DNA of 64,000 bases from Opitutaceae bacterium (GTDB taxonomy: Bacteria > Verrucomicrobiota > Verrucomicrobiia > Opitutales > Opitutaceae): the NCBI GenBank assembly GCA_024233285.1, contig JACKPU010000001.1, forward strand, positions 620,001 through 684,000, written 5' to 3'. Within the stretch, counting starts at the first letter, position 1. The number at the start of each line of letters is the position of its first letter. Positions 18,591 through 26,306 of the stretch are shown here, piece by piece. The notes under the pieces were generated by a model, which saw only the letters and a program-made list of their open reading frames with translations, made no database searches and had not been told where the DNA came from. Position numbers and translations under genes: made by a program.

Positions 18591-19835
18591 ATGCCTTTTC
18601 ACCTCTTTGAACGCTTCGGCGTGGAACTTGAATACATGATCGTGCGGCGCGGCGATCTTGCCGTCGTGCCGTGGAGCGACCGCGTGCTCCGCGACGCGGC
18701 CGATGCGATCACTTCGGATGTCGCGCGCGGCGCCGTCACGTGGTCCAACGAGCTCACGGCGCACGTCATCGAGCTCAAGACCACTGACCCGGTGAAGTCG
18801 CTCGATGGGTTTGCCGCTGCGTTTGCCACCGAGGCCGCCGAGATCAACCAACGCCTTGCCACGCACGACGCCATGCTGCTGCCCACCGCGATGCATCCGC
18901 TCATGCGGCCCGACGAAGCGGTGCTGTGGACGCATGAGTTCAGCGAGGTCTACGCGACCTTTGACCGCATCTTCGATTGCCGCGGCCACGGCTGGTCGAA
19001 TCTGCAAAGCGCGCACCTCAACCTGCCGTTTGCGAATGACGCGGAGTTCGCGCGCCTGCATGCGGCCATCCGCCTCGTGCTGCCGCTCCTGCCCGCGCTC
19101 GCCGCGTCCTCGCCGGTCGTCGAGGGGCGCGTCACCGGCTGGCCGGACAACCGGCTCGCGTTTTACCGCGGCAATTCCGCGAAGATTCCCGCGCTCTGCG
19201 GCCGCGTGGTGCCCGAGCCGGTGTTCAGCGAGGCCGCTTACGAGCGCGGCATTTTTCAACCGATTGCGCGGGCCCTCGCGCCGCACGATCCGGCCGGCGT
19301 GCTTGAGCCGGTGTTCAGCAATTCGCGCGGCGCGATCGCGCGCTTTGATCGCGGCAGCATCGAGATACGCCTGCTCGACTTGCAGGAATGCCCCGCCGCC
19401 GACCTCGCGATCGTGCGCACCGTGGTCGCGCTGCTGCGCGAACTCGTGGCGGAAACGCAATTGCCGCTCGCCGCGCAACAAGCTGCCACCGTCGATGAAC
19501 TCGCCCCGGTCTTCAACCGCTGCGTCGAGCAGGGCGACGCCGCGCTCATCACCGAGCCGGTGATCCTCCGCGCCTTCGGTTGCACCGCAGATGCCGCCAC
19601 CGCGCACGACCTGTGGCGCGGCGTGATCGCGCGGCTCAATCCCGCCGCCGCCGCCACTCCCGCCGAGCAACAGGCGCTGCAAACCTACGTCGCCCACGGC
19701 ACGCTCGCCCGCCGCATCACAATGGCGCTCGGATCAAGCCCAACGCCGGAAACGATCACGTTACTTTACCGCCGACTCGCGGATGGCCTTGTCGCAAACC
19801 GAAGCTTCAAGGCGGGTAAAGCTATGGGCGTGTAG
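18591..19835 (+). CDS. GCS2/YbdK-type carboxylate-amine ligase (glutamate-cysteine ligase family)
   Basis: 414 residues. The N-terminus 'FERFGVELEYMIV' contains the 'E.E' metal/glutamate-binding motif of GCS2 ligases, and 'NLQSAHLNLPF' and 'DRGSIEIRLLDLQECP' supply later family motifs with the arginine- and glutamate-rich active-site strands. The family couples the gamma-carboxylate of glutamate to an amine using ATP. In cassettes with RLAN-RimK and C39-like peptidase genes it is predicted to make an unknown amide rather than glutathione. Its last ~97 codons are duplicated as a remnant at 21845-22131. It ends convergently with an AAA ATPase gene. Confidence 0.9.
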   Translation: MPFHLFERFGVELEYMIVRRGDLAVVPWSDRVLRDAADAITSDVARGAVTWSNELTAHVIELKTTDPVKSLDGFAAAFATEAAEINQRLATHDAMLLPTAMHPLMRPDEAVLWTHEFSEVYATFDRIFDCRGHGWSNLQSAHLNLPFANDAEFARLHAAIRLVLPLLPALAASSPVVEGRVTGWPDNRLAFYRGNSAKIPALCGRVVPEPVFSEAAYERGIFQPIARALAPHDPAGVLEPVFSNSRGAIARFDRGSIEIRLLDLQECPAADLAIVRTVVALLRELVAETQLPLAAQQAATVDELAPVFNRCVEQGDAALITEPVILRAFGCTADAATAHDLWRGVIARLNPAAAATPAEQQALQTYVAHGTLARRITMALGSSPTPETITLLYRRLADGLVANRSFKAGKAMGV

Positions 19836-19870
19836 AGATGGAGGTTGCGAGGGCTGCGTCGAGCCGCGGT

Positions 19871-21085
19871 TCAGGGACTCTTGCCCAATCCGGGCATTGC
19901 CCGGATCATAAACTCGTCAAACAGTGGCACCGTGAAGGCCATTTCGCCGTAGGCCGGGCTGTAGATCATTCCTTTGTTGATGAGACTGGCCCGCGCCGGG
20001 CCGATGCTGTTGATCTTCACGCCCAGTGCGCTGGCGATATCACCGCTATGACGGGTGCCTGGCGCCAGCCCCGCCATGGCCCGCAGAAATTTCTTCTCCC
20101 CCGGCGTCAAGCGGTCAAAGCGCACCCGGAAAAACCCCTCGTCCAGGCGTTGGATCACGCTCGGCGTTGCGTCTTGGACAACTTGCAGCGTGATGGGCGA
20201 AGCGGCGGCGTGACTCCAAGCTTGGTAACCCCACTCTTGAATGAAGTAGGGATAACCTTGGGTCAGGCGGAAAACCTCCTGCAGCGCGGTCGGTTCAAAT
20301 TTCACGCCCACTGCCTGAGTTGGGTCTTGCAGTGCTTTGTTGGCATCGGGTTCGGAGAGCGCTCCAATGTCAGGAAAGCTGAACAATCGTTCGGCATAGG
20401 ATTTTGATTCTCCGGCCAATCGCGGGAGAATCGGCAGGCCGGCCCCGATCAAGACCATGGGCAACTGCCGCTGTTGCATCTTGTGCATGGCCATGATGAG
20501 CGCGCTCAATTCCCGCTCACTGAAATACTGAAGTTCATCGATCAGGAGGGCGACCGGTGTCCGTCGTTCTTCAGCCGCCTCGGCCACTGCAACCAACAGA
20601 TTGGGCAAATCGCTTTCCAAATCTCCGCTGTCTGCCGTGCCTTTTTCCGGGTCGATATCCAAACCGATTTCGAGATCGCCCAACGATACCTTGACCCCGT
20701 CCATGAATCCCTTGAGCACGGCCAGGCCCCGCTTGGCTTTGTCTCCGGCCCCCGCTACTCGATCCAGTTCGAACAACAATTTACGCAGAGGTGGCACGAG
20801 CAGCGCCGCCAGCGATTTGGCCTCGTGTGCCTCCACGTTCACCGTGCGGTAGCTGGTCTTGAGTGCCAGGCGCTCAATCTCATTGAGTAGCACGGTTTTG
20901 CCGACTCCGCGCAGTCCTGTCAGCAACATGCTTTTTTCCGGGCGTTTCGCTTGAACACGACCGAGCAAAACACGCGCTTGTTCAAGAATGCCAGCGCGCC
21001 CGACCAATTCCGGCGGAGGTGAACCGGCCCCGGGTGAAAAAGGATTTTTGATCGAATCCATGGCAACCGGGGTAGTTTCTATCAA
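19871..21085 (-). CDS. AAA/STAND-like ATPase, copy 1
   Basis: 404 residues. Walker A 'GLRGVGKT' (57-64) and Walker B 'VALLIDELQYF' (178-188) define a P-loop ATPase of the AAA_16/Orc-Cdc6-like group. 'VGRAGILEQARVLL' before the P-loop is the usual entry helix, and 'TQGYPYFIQEWGYQAW' marks the sensor-2/lid region. The C-terminus (~310-400) looks like a winged helix ('HSGDIASALGVKINSIGPARASLINKGM' split over a strand-helix pattern). It is cytoplasmic with no membrane segment. Orphan ATPases of this type occur scattered in genomes; the function is unknown. It is inserted antisense between two plus-strand genes. Copy 2 at 22167-23381 differs at about three residues. A start at residue 9 is possible. 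Confidence 0.85.
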   Translation of the reverse strand: MIETTPVAMDSIKNPFSPGAGSPPPELVGRAGILEQARVLLGRVQAKRPEKSMLLTGLRGVGKTVLLNEIERLALKTSYRTVNVEAHEAKSLAALLVPPLRKLLFELDRVAGAGDKAKRGLAVLKGFMDGVKVSLGDLEIGLDIDPEKGTADSGDLESDLPNLLVAVAEAAEERRTPVALLIDELQYFSERELSALIMAMHKMQQRQLPMVLIGAGLPILPRLAGESKSYAERLFSFPDIGALSEPDANKALQDPTQAVGVKFEPTALQEVFRLTQGYPYFIQEWGYQAWSHAAASPITLQVVQDATPSVIQRLDEGFFRVRFDRLTPGEKKFLRAMAGLAPGTRHSGDIASALGVKINSIGPARASLINKGMIYSPAYGEMAFTVPLFDEFMIRAMPGLGKSP

Positions 21086-21173
21086 AATCTAACAAGTTCT
21101 AGGTGAAAATATATATAACCACCAATTAGTGCCTAGAAACGGCACGGCAAGCCTTTGATTTCGAGGTATAGAC

Positions 21174-21194
21174 GGCAAAACGCATCGTTTTGCC
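21174..21194. promoter_or_regulatory. Perfect hairpin upstream of ATPase copy 1
   Basis: Arms GGCAAAACG and CGTTTTGCC flank the loop CAT, giving a 9-bp perfect stem between the divergent ATPase and oxidoreductase starts. No T-run follows, so it is more likely an operator or structured leader than a terminator. It is conserved at 23470-23490 in the duplicate. Closer to the ATPase start the AT-rich stretch 21104-21120 is a plausible promoter region. Confidence 0.5.
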
Positions 21195-21312
21195 GCGGCC
21201 GTGACACTGCGCAAACCGGGAATCCTGTTCGCGAACACAGGGTGTCCAGTGACCCAACGCAAAATTGTTGAGACTGGCGTCGCGCGCCGCACGTGGCAGG
21301 CTGGGGCGCGAG

Positions 21313-21807
21313 ATGGCTGATGCGCTGACGTTTTCCCACCCCCACTTGAGCAGCCGCCATCTGGAGTGCGAGGTGCTCGTCGCCGGCGGCGGCGTGTCCG
21401 GCGTCTGTTGCGCGCTCTCCGCGGCGCGCAATGGCGCGCGCGTCATCCTCTGCCAGGACCGCCCGGTGCTCGGTGGCAACGCGAGCAGCGAGATTCGCAT
21501 GCATGTCGTCGGCGCGAACAGCATGCGGCCCTGTGCCGATCTTGAGCTGGAGGCGCGCGAGACGGGTATCGTGGAGGAAATCCGTTTGGAGAACGCCGTG
21601 CGCAACGCGCAGCGCTCGCCATCGATGTTCGATCAAATCCTTTACGAGAAGTGCGTGGCCGAACCGAATCTCACGCTGATGCTCAACACCATGGTCGCGG
21701 GCGTGGCGAAGGCAGGCCGGCGCATCACGGCAGTGCAGGCTTTGCGGTTATCGACCGAGGGCATGAAAATAGGGTCAGCAACGGTCTTTCAGGCCTCGTC
21801 AATCTAA
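21313..21807 (+). pseudogene. Truncated 5' part of FAD-dependent oxidoreductase gene (duplication remnant)
   Basis: The first ~149 codons repeat the N-terminus of the intact gene at 23609-25477, including the FAD-binding 'VAGGGVSGVCCAL' and 'LGGNASSEIRMH' motifs. Homology stops at 21760; the frame then runs 16 codons into the unrelated junction segment and stops. Without the substrate domain it cannot be a working oxidoreductase. Many synonymous differences from the intact copy in its last ~200 bp indicate that it has existed for some time. Confidence 0.9.
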
Positions 21808-21831
21808 ATACTTAAAACCTGACCCTTTTTG
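21766..21831. mobile_element. Short element with terminal inverted repeats at the duplication junction (REP/MITE-like)
   Basis: This unique sequence lies between the two duplication copies. Its ends, AAAATAGGGTCAG (21766-21778) and CTGACCCTTTTTG-type (21819-21831), are inverted repeats with eight perfect central bases (AGGGTCAG/CTGACCCT) and one mismatch further out. The interior holds TTAAGTATTTAGATTGACGA on the minus strand. No transposase is encoded. Size and terminal repeats fit a REP- or MITE-like element whose mobilising enzyme lies elsewhere. Confidence 0.55.
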
Positions 21832-21844
21832 TCTTTTTCGCTCA

Positions 21845-22131
21845 TCAGCGAACCGGTGCTGCTGCGCGCCTTCGGTTGCACCGCTGATGCCGCCACCGCG
21901 CACGACCTGTGGCGCGGCGTGATCGCGCGGCTCAATCCCGCCGCCGCCGCCACTCCCGCCGAGCAAGCTGCCCTGCGAACCTACGTCGCCCACGGCACGC
22001 TCGCCCGGCGGATCACGACTGCATTGGGATCAAGCCCAACGCCGGAAACGATCACGTTACTTTACCGGCAACTCGCTGATGGCCTTGTCGCAAACCGAAG
22101 CTTCAAGGCGGGTAAAGCTATGGGCGTGTAG
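21845..22131 (+). pseudogene. GCS2 ligase 3'-end remnant
   Basis: About 95 codons match the C-terminus of the intact GCS2 gene (18591-19835), ending in the same 'SFKAGKAMGV' and stop. It lacks the entire catalytic part. Differences from the intact copy include QAL to AAL in 'PAEQxAL' and YRR to YRQ. It is left over from the tandem duplication and is probably not functional. Confidence 0.92.
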
Positions 22132-22166
22132 AGATGGAGGTTGCGGGGGCTGCGTCGAGCCGCGGT

Positions 22167-23381
22167 TCAGGCACTCTTGCCCAATCCGGGCATTGCCCGG
22201 ATCATAAACTCGTCAAACAGTGGCACTGTGAAGGCCATTTCGCCGTAGGCCGGGCTGTAGATCATTCCTTTGTTGATGAGACTGGCCCGCGCCGGGCCGA
22301 TGCTGTTGATCTTCACGCCCAGTGCGCTGGCGATATCACCGCTATGACGGGTGCCTGGCGCCAGCCCCGCCATGGCCCGCAGAAATTTCTTCTCCCCCGG
22401 CGTCAAGCGGTCAAAGCGCACCCGGAAAAACCCCTCGTCCAGGCGTTGGATCACGCTCGGTGTTGCATCTTGGACAACTTGCAGCGTGATGGGCGAAGCG
22501 GCGGCGTGACTCCAAGCTTGATAACCCCACTCTTGAATGAAGTAGGGATAACCTTGGGTCAGGCGGAAAACCTCCTGCAGCGCGGTCGGTTCAAATTTCA
22601 CGCCCACTGCCTGAGTTGGGTCTTGCAGTGCTTTGTTGGCATCGGGTTCGGTGAGCGCTCCAATGTCAGGAAAGCTGAACAATCGTTCGGCATAGGATTT
22701 TGATTCTCCGGCCAATCGCGGGAGAATCGGCAGGCCGGCCCCGATCAAGACCATGGGCAACTGCCGCTGTTGCATCTTGTGCATGGCCATGATGAGCGCG
22801 CTCAATTCCCGCTCACTGAAATACTGAAGTTCATCGATCAGGAGGGCGACCGGTGTCCGTCGTTCTTCAGCCGCCTCGGCCACTGCAACCAACAGATTGG
22901 GCAAATCGCTTTCCAAATCGCCGCTGTCTGCCGTGCCTTTTTCCGGGTCGATATCCAAACCGATTTCGAGATCGCCCAACGATACCTTGACCCCGTCCAT
23001 GAATCCCTTGAGCACGGCCAGGCCCCGCTTGGCTTTGTCTCCGGCCCCCGCCACTCGATCCAGTTCGAACAACAATTTACGCAGAGGTGGCACGAGCAGC
23101 GCCGCCAGCGATTTGGCCTCGTGTGCCTCCACGTTCACCGTGCGGTAGCTGGTCTTGAGCGCCAGGCGCTCAATCTCATTGAGTAGCACGGTTTTGCCGA
23201 CTCCGCGCAGTCCTGTCAGCAACATGCTTTTTTCCGGGCGTTTCACTTGAACACGCCCGAGCAAAACACGCGCTTGTTCAAGAATGCCAGCGCGCCCGAC
23301 CAATTCTGGCGGAGGTGAACCGGCCCCGGGTGAAAAAGGATTTTTGATCGAGTCCATGGCAACCGGGGTAGTTTCTATCAA
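22167..23381 (-). CDS. AAA/STAND-like ATPase, copy 2
   Basis: 404 residues, essentially identical to copy 1 (19871-21085). The changes I can see are Ala to Val in 'GRVQxKRPEK', Ser to Thr in 'IGALxEPDAN' and the last residue (Pro to Ala). Walker A, Walker B and the winged-helix region are all retained, so both copies could be active. The upstream region with its AT-rich stretch and 9-bp hairpin is also duplicated, so each copy has its own promoter. Function is unknown, as for copy 1. Confidence 0.85.
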   Translation of the reverse strand: MIETTPVAMDSIKNPFSPGAGSPPPELVGRAGILEQARVLLGRVQVKRPEKSMLLTGLRGVGKTVLLNEIERLALKTSYRTVNVEAHEAKSLAALLVPPLRKLLFELDRVAGAGDKAKRGLAVLKGFMDGVKVSLGDLEIGLDIDPEKGTADSGDLESDLPNLLVAVAEAAEERRTPVALLIDELQYFSERELSALIMAMHKMQQRQLPMVLIGAGLPILPRLAGESKSYAERLFSFPDIGALTEPDANKALQDPTQAVGVKFEPTALQEVFRLTQGYPYFIQEWGYQAWSHAAASPITLQVVQDATPSVIQRLDEGFFRVRFDRLTPGEKKFLRAMAGLAPGTRHSGDIASALGVKINSIGPARASLINKGMIYSPAYGEMAFTVPLFDEFMIRAMPGLGKSA

Positions 23382-23469
23382 AATCTAACAAGTTCTAGGT
23401 AAAAATATATATAACTACCAATTAGTGCCTAGAAGCGACACGGCAAGCCTTTGATGTCGAGGTATAGAC

Positions 23470-23490
23470 GGCAAAACGCATCGTTTTGCC
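23470..23490. promoter_or_regulatory. Perfect hairpin upstream of ATPase copy 2
   Basis: Same 9-bp stem and CAT loop as at 21174-21194, placed by the 2,296-bp offset. Both arms are unchanged although bases close by differ between the copies (for example AATCGGG against AACCGGG just downstream). Confidence 0.5.
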
Positions 23491-23608
23491 GCGGCCGTGA
23501 CACTGCGCAAATCGGGAATCCTGTTCGCGAACACAGGGTGTCCAGTGACCCAACGCAAAATTGTTGAGACTGGCGTCGCGCGCCGCACGTGGCAGGCTGG
23601 GGCGCGAG

Positions 23609-25477
23609 ATGGCTGATGCGCTGACGTTTTCCCACCCCCACTTGAGCAGCCGCCATCTGGAGTGCGAGGTGCTCGTCGCCGGCGGCGGCGTGTCCGGCGT
23701 CTGTTGCGCGCTCTCCGCGGCGCGCAATGGCGCGCGCGTCATCCTCTGCCAGGACCGCCCGGTGCTCGGTGGCAACGCGAGCAGCGAAATTCGCATGCAT
23801 GTCGTCGGCGCGAACAGCATGCGGCCCTGCGCCGATCTTGAGCTGGAGGCGCGCGAGACCGGCATTGTGGAAGAGATTCGCTTGGAGAACGCCGTGCGCA
23901 ACGCGCAGCGCTCGCCGTCGATGTTCGATCAAATTCTTTACGAGAAGTGTGTGGCCGAGCCGAACCTCACGCTGATGCTGAACACCACGGTCGCCGGTGT
24001 GGCAAAGGAAGGTCGACGCATCACCGCAGTGCAGGCCCTGCGGTTATCAACCGAGGAGCGGTTTGAGATCCCGGCACAGGTGTTTGTCGATTGCACCGGC
24101 GATTCCGGTCTCGCCGCGGCCGCGGCCGCGGCGCACCTGGAAGGCCGCGAGGCGAAGGCACAGTTCGGCGAATCGCTCGCGCAGGACGAGGGCGACCATA
24201 AGCGGCTGGGCTCGACAATTCTCTTCATGGCGCGCAAGCACGACCGGCCGATACCGTTCACGCCGCCGCCGTGGGCGCGCAAGTTTACCGAGGAGCAGTT
24301 GAGGCTGCGGCCGCACGCGACGGGCGATGTCGATTACGGGCTCGAATACGGTTTCTGGTGGCTCGAGTGGGGCGGACAGTTCGACACGATTCGTGAAAAC
24401 CCGAAAGTGCACCACGAGCTGCTCGCGATTGTGATGGGCATCTGGGACCACGTGAAAAATGGCGGTGACCACGGCGCGGACAATTGGGCGCTTGATTGGT
24501 TTGGCGCGGTGCCGGGCAAACGTGAAAGCCGCCGATTGATCGGCCGGCACGTGTTGACCGAGCGCGATGTGCTGGAGTCTACCGCGCAGCCCGATGCGAT
24601 TGCGTATGGCGGCTGGCCGATTGACTTGCATCCACCCGAAGGGGTGGATCGGCCCGACGAAAAACCCTGCGCGCAACATCCCGTGCCGTGGCTCTACGAC
24701 ATCCCGCTGCGCTGCTGCGTCGCGCGCGATTTCGACAACCTGATGTTTGCCGGGCGCAACCTCTCCGCCACGCACGTGGCCTTTGCCTCAACGCGCGTGA
24801 TGGCGACCTGCGGTGTGGTGGGCGAAGGTGTCGGCGTGACTGCGGCGCTGGCTGTGCGTAATCAAACCACGCCCGGTGCGATGGTTGATTCACCCGCGGC
24901 GATTACTGAAGTGCAGCAACAACTCCTGCGGCAGGACGCATGGCTGATCGGCCGCACACTCAATGACACGGGTGACTTGGTGCAAAGCGCGACGATCACG
25001 GCTTCGAGTGCCACGCCGAATGGTTCACCGGAAAACGTGCGCTCCGGCGTGACCCGCACCGTGACCGGTCCGCGCGGCGTGCAACCTGGGCGTGAACTGC
25101 CCGGCACGCATCGCTGGATCAGCGACCCGGCAAAAGGGTTGCCCGCGTGGATCGAACTCCGCTGGTCCGAGCCGCAAACCGTGTCGCGCCTCGAAATCAT
25201 TTTCGACACTGGCCTGCACCGCCACCTCACGCTCACGCAGTCCGACGCGTATTGCGCGAAAATGTGCTGGGGCCAAGGCCAGCCCGAAACCGTGAAGGAT
25301 TACGAAGTGTTTGTGGAGCGCGACGGCGTGTGGACGTCAGTCGCGACTGTGAGCGGCAACTGGCAACGCCGCATGCAGCATGCGATTGAAGGTAGTGCGA
25401 TTACCGCGGTGCGTCTGCGAGTCATGGCGACGTGGGGTGGGAGTGAAGCGCGTGTGATGCGGATCAGTTGCCAATGA
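23609..25477 (+). CDS. FAD-dependent oxidoreductase (FAD_oxidored/PF12831-like) with C-terminal discoidin-like domain
   Basis: 622 residues from the ATG at 23609; the frame is open 16 codons further upstream but those residues precede the conserved start seen in the duplicate. A Rossmann FAD site 'VLVAGGGVSGVCCAL' (~22-36), 'RPVLGGNASSEIRMH' and a late 'DNLMFAGRNLSATHVAFASTRV'-like segment match the FAD-dependent oxidoreductases abundant in Planctomycetes/Verrucomicrobia. Residues ~460-622 look like a beta-sandwich ('SRLEIIFDTGLHRHLT', 'VKDYEVFVERDGVWTSVATV') of F5/8 type C kind, suggesting carbohydrate binding. No signal peptide is evident. The substrate is unknown, presumably a sugar or polyol given the downstream genes. 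Its 5' third lies in the duplication. Confidence 0.88.
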   Translation: MADALTFSHPHLSSRHLECEVLVAGGGVSGVCCALSAARNGARVILCQDRPVLGGNASSEIRMHVVGANSMRPCADLELEARETGIVEEIRLENAVRNAQRSPSMFDQILYEKCVAEPNLTLMLNTTVAGVAKEGRRITAVQALRLSTEERFEIPAQVFVDCTGDSGLAAAAAAAHLEGREAKAQFGESLAQDEGDHKRLGSTILFMARKHDRPIPFTPPPWARKFTEEQLRLRPHATGDVDYGLEYGFWWLEWGGQFDTIRENPKVHHELLAIVMGIWDHVKNGGDHGADNWALDWFGAVPGKRESRRLIGRHVLTERDVLESTAQPDAIAYGGWPIDLHPPEGVDRPDEKPCAQHPVPWLYDIPLRCCVARDFDNLMFAGRNLSATHVAFASTRVMATCGVVGEGVGVTAALAVRNQTTPGAMVDSPAAITEVQQQLLRQDAWLIGRTLNDTGDLVQSATITASSATPNGSPENVRSGVTRTVTGPRGVQPGRELPGTHRWISDPAKGLPAWIELRWSEPQTVSRLEIIFDTGLHRHLTLTQSDAYCAKMCWGQGQPETVKDYEVFVERDGVWTSVATVSGNWQRRMQHAIEGSAITAVRLRVMATWGGSEARVMRISCQ

Positions 25478-25533
25478 ATGTCCGTCGAGAACAATTTGAT
25501 TAGAAGCATATCCAGACCGCATATTTCATAAAC

Positions 25534-26004
25534 ATGAAACTTCTGATCATCGCATTGCTCTTCGCACTTTGTTCCGGGTGCAATACGGCCACGGATGATC
25601 AATACGCGCGCTTACTGTATTGGTCTGATGAAGAGTTTTCGGTCCGCTTTGTAGGCAATATGACGGATGCCGAAGTCGCCGTAGTCCGGGAAAAAATCAG
25701 CAAGACTCAATTTCCTGCACCTGCGCTCACAATTGATAGAATGCTGCCTCTAACGATTACGCCATTTGCCAGGGTTTTTGTGGATGGGAAAGATTTCATG
25801 CGTGGAGCCCCCGACCTCGGTGCGTATGAAGCGGTTGGTGGAAACATCAAGGATTACTGGCTGAATCAGAAGGTCGTCGTTCGTGTCGGCACGGTTTATT
25901 ACTATAGCGACGATGACTATTTTTCGCGCCAAGAGTGGTATGAATTCATGACCCCCGAGCAGGCATATCGTCAGGACGATCGAGGCCCTGCTATGGGTCG
26001 GTAG
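25534..26004 (+). CDS. Small predicted lipoprotein, unrecognised
   Basis: 156 residues. The N-terminus 'MKLLIIALLFALCSGC' is a lipoprotein signal peptide with lipobox L-C-S-G-C, so Cys16 would be lipidated. The mature part is acidic and aromatic-rich ('YWSDEEFSVRFVGNM', 'VGTVYYYSDDDYFSRQEWYEF') without recognised domains. Its base composition is visibly less GC-rich than neighbours (many AAA, ATT, GAT codons), suggesting a different origin or a recently acquired gene. It follows the oxidoreductase by 56 bp. No function is proposed. Confidence 0.7.
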   Translation: MKLLIIALLFALCSGCNTATDDQYARLLYWSDEEFSVRFVGNMTDAEVAVVREKISKTQFPAPALTIDRMLPLTITPFARVFVDGKDFMRGAPDLGAYEAVGGNIKDYWLNQKVVVRVGTVYYYSDDDYFSRQEWYEFMTPEQAYRQDDRGPAMGR

Positions 26005-26014
26005 TTGGGCGGGA

Positions 26015-26275
26015 CTATCCGATTTTCACTCGCGCCCCTGAACGCCAGGCTTCGAAGCAGGCGAGATTGAACTTCACGGCTTGGATGCCTTCTTCGAGCG
26101 TGGCCATGAGGTCGGGCTTGCCTTCCATCGCGTCGAGGAAGTCGTTGGCCTGAATCGCGAACGGGCCGTCGCGGCCGAGCGGGGGAAAGCTTTCCCAAGT
26201 CCACTCGGTTTCGCCGAGCGCCGTCGAGCACGTGATGGCCCGCATCGCATGTCACCGAGGTCGTCATCTGATCGT
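26015..26275 (-). pseudogene. Decayed 3' fragment of a Gfo/Idh/MocA oxidoreductase gene
   Basis: The minus-strand segment 26015-26217 translates to the same C-terminus as the intact gene at 28681-29688 ('ALGETEWTWESFPPLGRDGP', 'IQANDFLDAM', 'FNLACFEAWRSGARV'). Just upstream, in a different frame, 'TSVTCDAGHHVLDG' matches 'ASVLCDAGHQVLDG' of the intact protein, so roughly 65-70 codons are deleted between the two pieces. Nothing resembling the NAD-binding N-terminus remains. It is a relic of a duplicated gene, now flanking the fusion gene 26307-28640. Confidence 0.88.
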
Positions 26276-26306
26276 AAACGACCGGTTGGTCTTACCGGCA
26301 GAGCCG

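Larger units (their letters stand above)
19545..21760. repeat. Left copy of a 2.2-kb tandem duplication
   Basis: The segment aligns base by base with 21841-24056 at a constant offset of 2,296 bp, from 'CTCATC' inside the GCS2 gene to 'CCGAGG' inside the oxidoreductase gene. It carries the GCS2 3' end, the AAA ATPase and the 5' end of the oxidoreductase. The outer ends differ by several percent (for example about twenty changes in the ~290-bp GCS2 tail) while the ATPase part is almost identical. Confidence 0.95.
21841..24056. repeat. Right copy of the 2.2-kb tandem duplication
   Basis: Counterpart of 19545-21760 at offset 2,296 bp. It begins within a GCS2 tail and ends inside the intact oxidoreductase gene, so this copy supplies the complete oxidoreductase while the left one supplies the complete GCS2. 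The order before duplication was therefore GCS2, ATPase (antisense), oxidoreductase. Confidence 0.95.

Noticed and set aside
21766..21831. Full insertion sequence at the duplication junction
   Set aside because: Only ~66 bp long with no transposase reading frame; at most a non-autonomous element.
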